In this document: positions 6,019 through 8,969 of the stretch, in pieces
Layout: the number at the start of each line of letters is the position of its first letter
Position numbering within the stretch: position 1 is the stretch's first letter
NCBI GenBank assembly: GCA_003527145.1
Contig: DPSW01000362.1
Span: forward strand, 1-8,969
Source: Clostridiaceae bacterium
GTDB taxonomy: Bacteria > Bacillota > Clostridia > Lutisporales > Lutisporaceae
Length of the DNA: 8,969 nt
Direction of reading: 5' to 3'
Notes under the pieces: generated by a model
Told to the model about the DNA's origin: nothing
The model's input: only the letters and a program-made list of their open reading frames with translations
Databases searched by the model: none
Position numbers and translations under genes: made by a program

Positions 6019-7389
6019 ATGGACAAGTTAATGGAAATCAACGGCATTATCAATGGCTTTGTATGGGGCCCATACATGTTGGTACTATTGGTAGGAACTG
6101 GTGTTTGGCTCACTTTCCGCACTAATTTTATGTCTATTGCTAAACTAGGTTATATTCTTAAGAACACCCTTTTGAAGATGTTCACCAAAGAAGGTAAAGG
6201 TGAAGGCGAAATCACTGCTTTCCAAGCAGTTGCAACGGCCCTGGCAGCTACAGTTGGTACAGGAAATATTGCTGGAGTTGCTACAGCTATAGCAATCGGT
6301 GGTCCGGGAGCAGTATTCTGGATGTGGTTATCAGCTATATTTGGCATGACTACTAAATTTGGAGAAGTTGTACTTTCTATTAATTACAGAGAAAAGACTC
6401 CCGATGGACGTTTCGTGGGCGGCCCTATGTACTACATTGAAAAGGGCTTAAAGATGAAATGGCTGGCATATGTATTTGCGGCATTTGGGGCGCTGGCAGC
6501 CTTTGGTATAGGAAACATGGTTCAGTCAAACTCTGTTGCTGCTTCTTTAGAAGTATCTTTTGGTATAAATAAACTGGTTACAGGTATTGTATTAGCAGTA
6601 TTAGCAGCTATTGTTATAATAGGCGGTATCAAAAGAATCGGCCAAGTAACTGAAAAGCTTGTGCCCTTTATGGCCGCATTTTATATTATTGGCGCTTTGA
6701 TAATAATATTCTCCAATATATCTCATATAGGAGAGGCTTTTAGATTAATATTTGGAAGCGCTTTCTCGGGCAGTGCTGCAGTCGGAGGCTTTGCCGGCTC
6801 CACTATGAAGATAGCTATGACAAAAGGTATTGCACGTGGAGTATTCTCAAACGAGGCAGGTCTTGGCAGTGCCCCTATAGCTCACGCAGCAGCTACAACT
6901 GATCACCCTGTACGCCAGGGACTCTGGGGAGTATTTGAGGTATTTGTAGATACGATAGTTATATGTTCTTTAACTGCTCTTTCCATCATCATGTCAGGTG
7001 TTTGGAACAGCGGTGCAACTGGCTCAGAACTTACTACTATGGCTTTTAATGAAGGGCTCCCGGGACCTGGAGGATATATAGTATCTGTAGGTATATTGTT
7101 GTTTGCATTTTCCACTATACTGGGCTGGGCATATTATGGGGAACGCTGCGCAGAATATCTATTCGGATCTAAAGTCAATATGATATACAGAATAATTTGG
7201 ATACCATTTATAGTTATAGGTGCTATCGGCGGCTTGAATCTGCTTTGGGATTTAGCTGATACTTTAAACGGTTTGATGGCTATTCCTAACTTAATAGGTG
7301 TTTTAGGATTAAGCGGAGTTGTGATCAAGCTCACTAAGGAATTCTTTTCAAAGCAATATATAGAGGAAAAGAGAAATATAAAGGCATAA
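6019..7389 (+). CDS. AGCS-family sodium:alanine/glycine symporter
   Basis: A 456-residue polytopic membrane protein importing alanine or glycine with Na+ (AGCS family, AlsT/DagA/AgcS type). It carries the family signature GGPGAVFWMWLSAIFG at 94-109. Other conserved stretches are GTGNIAG from 80, GGPMYYIEKG, and FSNEAGLGSAP at 276-286 followed by the His/Ala-rich segment. About ten to eleven hydrophobic helices run through the chain, and the length is normal (about 450-480). The start is ATG 6019, six bases after a perfect AGGAGG (6007-6012). The upstream in-frame ATG at 6004 lies in front of that SD and is rejected. It stands alone between a divergent cwlJ gene and a convergent aminotransferase gene. 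Which amino acid is preferred cannot be decided; a link to amino-acid fermentation is inference. Confidence 0.95.
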   Translation: MDKLMEINGIINGFVWGPYMLVLLVGTGVWLTFRTNFMSIAKLGYILKNTLLKMFTKEGKGEGEITAFQAVATALAATVGTGNIAGVATAIAIGGPGAVFWMWLSAIFGMTTKFGEVVLSINYREKTPDGRFVGGPMYYIEKGLKMKWLAYVFAAFGALAAFGIGNMVQSNSVAASLEVSFGINKLVTGIVLAVLAAIVIIGGIKRIGQVTEKLVPFMAAFYIIGALIIIFSNISHIGEAFRLIFGSAFSGSAAVGGFAGSTMKIAMTKGIARGVFSNEAGLGSAPIAHAAATTDHPVRQGLWGVFEVFVDTIVICSLTALSIIMSGVWNSGATGSELTTMAFNEGLPGPGGYIVSVGILLFAFSTILGWAYYGERCAEYLFGSKVNMIYRIIWIPFIVIGAIGGLNLLWDLADTLNGLMAIPNLIGVLGLSGVVIKLTKEFFSKQYIEEKRNIKA

Positions 7390-7394
7390 AATAA

Positions 7395-7440
7395 AAAATA
7401 TAATAAAGCGAGGATGCAGTTCCTCGCTTTATTATATTTT
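7395..7440. terminator. Strong bidirectional terminator
   Basis: A perfect 20-bp stem (7395-7414 with 7421-7440) with a 6-base loop has a GC-rich top (GCGAGGA) and an A/T lower part. The right arm ends in TTTT for the symporter, and minus-strand readers meet a T-rich stretch after the left arm. It lies 5 bases after the symporter stop and 13 bases from the stop of the convergent aminotransferase gene. Confidence 0.93.
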
Positions 7441-7453
7441 AAAAAAGAAAGAT

Positions 7454-8287
7454 TTAATTTTTATGCCTCTTGATATAATCTTCAATAAGCGAATCATAGG
7501 CCTTCATAAGCGATAATATAGTTTCGTTTTTAGAAGACTCATAGTTAAACTCATCCACATTCGAAATCGGAAGCACCTTTGGTGAAGTTCCGGTTATGAA
7601 AAGACCATCACATTTTTCTAAAAAAGATTTATGTATAGATGCTTCAATGATCTCTATGCCCAAGCTTCTGGCCAGTTCAATTACACGGGTTCTGGTGACC
7701 CCAAGAAGCACCTCTTGTTTAGGTGAAGTATAAAGTGAATTGTTTTTTACAAAAAACACATTGGATTTGCTGCCCTCAGTTATTTCACCTGCTTCATTTA
7801 CCAAAAGCGCTTCATAAGCACTGCTCTCTGATAGGGCCTTATTAACTCTTTCTCTTAATCCGGAGTTTTGGACTTTTGCATTCGGGTTTTCCCTAAGAGC
7901 ATTGAACAATATGGCTTTGATTCCCTTCTCATAAAGCTCAGGCTGGGGATAATTGCTCTGAATAAAGAATATAGAGTAATCAATGTAGCTTTTGTCACCT
8001 TTGTAAACAAGAATTTTTAAATTTTTAGCAGGTTTATTATTAACCTCTATAAGCTTTTTAATATTTGAAGCAATACTGCCGGATAATGGTCTTATATCCA
8101 TACTGATCATTTCTGAGGACTTCACCAATCTATCCATATGCTCCTCTAAAAACAGAGGAACTCCATCAATGACTCTTATTACTTCATATACTATGTTTGC
8201 TGCGAAATCATTGCAGGACTTATATGATTCTCGATCTATCATGCTTCCATTACATATCAGGTATTTTTCAATGATTTCATTTTTCAA
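7454..8287 (-). CDS. Class IV (fold type IV) PLP aminotransferase, BCAT/D-AAT/ADC-lyase like
   Basis: A 277-residue cytosolic PLP enzyme. Seen, numbered from 8287: LICNGSMID and VYEVIRVIDGVPLFLEEHMDRL at the N-terminus; Lys 138 (in NAKVQN), which aligns by spacing to the Schiff-base lysine of D-amino acid transaminase; YEALLVNEAGEITEGSKSN with Glu 171 for the PLP ring nitrogen; GVTRTRV; and GTSPKVLP. The family includes branched-chain aminotransferase, D-alanine transaminase and aminodeoxychorismate lyase, and the substrate cannot be assigned. The first part departs from the usual RGDG loop (CNDFAANIVYE here). The start is TTG 8287, with TAGGAGA (8295-8301) seven bases upstream. A longer reading from TTG 8332 would begin inside the promoter and is rejected. 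It is a single gene ending at the shared terminator, divergent from the MgtC-family gene. Confidence 0.88.
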   Translation of the reverse strand: MKNEIIEKYLICNGSMIDRESYKSCNDFAANIVYEVIRVIDGVPLFLEEHMDRLVKSSEMISMDIRPLSGSIASNIKKLIEVNNKPAKNLKILVYKGDKSYIDYSIFFIQSNYPQPELYEKGIKAILFNALRENPNAKVQNSGLRERVNKALSESSAYEALLVNEAGEITEGSKSNVFFVKNNSLYTSPKQEVLLGVTRTRVIELARSLGIEIIEASIHKSFLEKCDGLFITGTSPKVLPISNVDEFNYESSKNETILSLMKAYDSLIEDYIKRHKN

Positions 8288-8320
8288 GCTATCATCTCCT
8301 ATATTATTTTCATCATAGGT

Positions 8321-8329
8321 ATTATACCA
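8321..8329 (-). promoter_or_regulatory. Extended -10 promoter of the aminotransferase gene
   Basis: On the minus strand TGGTATAAT (8329-8321) is a full extended -10, placing the transcript start near 8314, about 27 bases before the TTG start. No good -35 is seen at 17 bases. The position shows that the open frame upstream of 8314 is not translated from this promoter. Confidence 0.6.
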
Positions 8330-8439
8330 CAATTTAAGCTATTTTTTCGAATTGCATTATTTCGCTGCATTCTTTATGGGGTTAGGCTTATGAAGCACTT
8401 GTCTTTTATTTATTGCTTTTAAACTTGCTAAATTTTGCA

Positions 8440-8445
8440 TATAAT
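8440..8445 (+). promoter_or_regulatory. Possible -10 box of the MgtC-family gene
   Basis: TATAAT lies 30 bases before the start codon. The best -35-like hexamer, TTGCTT (8413-8418), is 21 bases away, too far for a standard promoter; TATACT at 8452-8457 is an alternative -10. The leader is far too short for an M-box or mgtA-type magnesium-sensing leader. Confidence 0.35.
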
Positions 8446-8475
8446 CTAATATATACTATAACAGGAGGGATGTTT

Positions 8476-8969
8476 ATGCCCAATTTATTTGAGGTGCTTT
8501 TGCGGCTGGGAATAGCAGCAATTCTGGCAGGACTTGTGGGGCTGGAAAGGGAGACCTCAAACCGTCCTGCCGGCTTGCGAACTCATATACTTGTGAGTGT
8601 GGCTTCCTCACTTGTCATCATAGGAAATCTATATGCCTTTGACTTGTTTAAAAATCAAACCAGCATGGATCCGATGAGGTTGGGAGCGCAAGTGATAAGC
8701 GGCATAGGTTTTTTAGGAGCGGGTACGATCATTAAGGAAGGCCCTACTATAAGAGGCTTGACTACAGCTGCCAGTCTTTGGTCTGTCGCGTGTATAGGTT
8801 TGGTTTGCGGAATAGGCTTTTATATGGGAGCGATCTTTGCCACGGGATTTGTACTGCTGTCTCTGATTGTGTTAAATAAGCTGGAAATTATGATAAATAA
8901 GAAGAATGCGTATCTCAATTTAAGCGTAAAGTCTATAGACAGACCGGGTCAAATCGGCAGGATTGGTAT
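8476..8969 (+). CDS. MgtC/SapB-family membrane protein (3' end beyond window)
   Basis: 164 complete codons plus two bases are present and the frame is still open at the window edge. The N-terminal MgtC domain is clear: GLVGLERE (19-26), AGLRTH (32-37), the DPMRLGAQVISGIGFLGAG region with Asp 65, then TIRGLTTAASLW. Four to five hydrophobic helices precede a soluble tail beginning about residue 145 (NAYLNLSVKSIDRPGQIG), which looks like the start of an ACT-like C-terminal domain seen in longer members. The start is ATG 8476, with AGGAGG (8463-8468) seven bases upstream; the in-frame ATG at 8470 is too close to that SD. In pathogens MgtC affects Mg2+ limitation survival and the F-ATPase; in Clostridia the role is unknown. 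The gene is divergent from the aminotransferase gene. Confidence 0.93.
   Translation, partial: MPNLFEVLLRLGIAAILAGLVGLERETSNRPAGLRTHILVSVASSLVIIGNLYAFDLFKNQTSMDPMRLGAQVISGIGFLGAGTIIKEGPTIRGLTTAASLWSVACIGLVCGIGFYMGAIFATGFVLLSLIVLNKLEIMINKKNAYLNLSVKSIDRPGQIGRIG

Noticed and set aside
8288..8332. Longer aminotransferase start at TTG 8332
   Set aside because: That codon lies inside the extended -10 promoter (8321-8329); the SD at 8295-8301 points to TTG 8287.

Overview
The window is AT-rich, with strong Shine-Dalgarno sites, TTG starts on three of nine genes, spore-germination genes (cwlJ/gerQ type) and probable selenocysteine use. Together these point to an endospore-forming, anaerobic, low-GC member of the Clostridia. 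The species cannot be named from this stretch alone.

Layout from left to right: a dCache-type methyl-accepting chemotaxis protein (+, 88-2085). Then, in a 600-base stretch that looks empty because its reading frame is split by a TGA codon, a HesB/IscA-like selenoprotein (-, 2181-2462). It has its own promoter, a CsoR/CstR-like palindromic operator candidate and a bacterial SECIS-like hairpin just after the UGA. Next come a single-subunit ABC exporter (+, 2705-4453) and a three-gene minus-strand cluster read in the order cwlJ (5714-5271), gerQ-like (5252-4803) and a Cas2-like/SinR-family small protein (4776-4471). These are followed by an AGCS-family sodium:alanine/glycine symporter (+, 6019-7389), a fold-type IV PLP aminotransferase (-, 8287-7454) and the 5' part of an MgtC/SapB-family membrane protein (+, 8476 to the window edge).

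Most genes are single units in alternating orientation, separated by strong bidirectional hairpin terminators (4453-4491 and 7395-7440) or by one that overlaps the neighbouring convergent gene (2164-2194). The only operon-like group is cwlJ-gerQ-cas2-like. The first two members belong together functionally: CwlJ is a cortex-lytic enzyme that needs GerQ for its place in the spore coat. The third is a small protein of unknown role.

The most notable item is the selenoprotein gene. It is easily missed or called a pseudogene, and its promoter carries a GC-core palindrome typical of copper- or persulfide-sensing repressors. This suggests, as inference, a link between the selenoprotein and sulfur, metal or redox stress. 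No CRISPR array, insertion sequence, tRNA or rRNA was seen.
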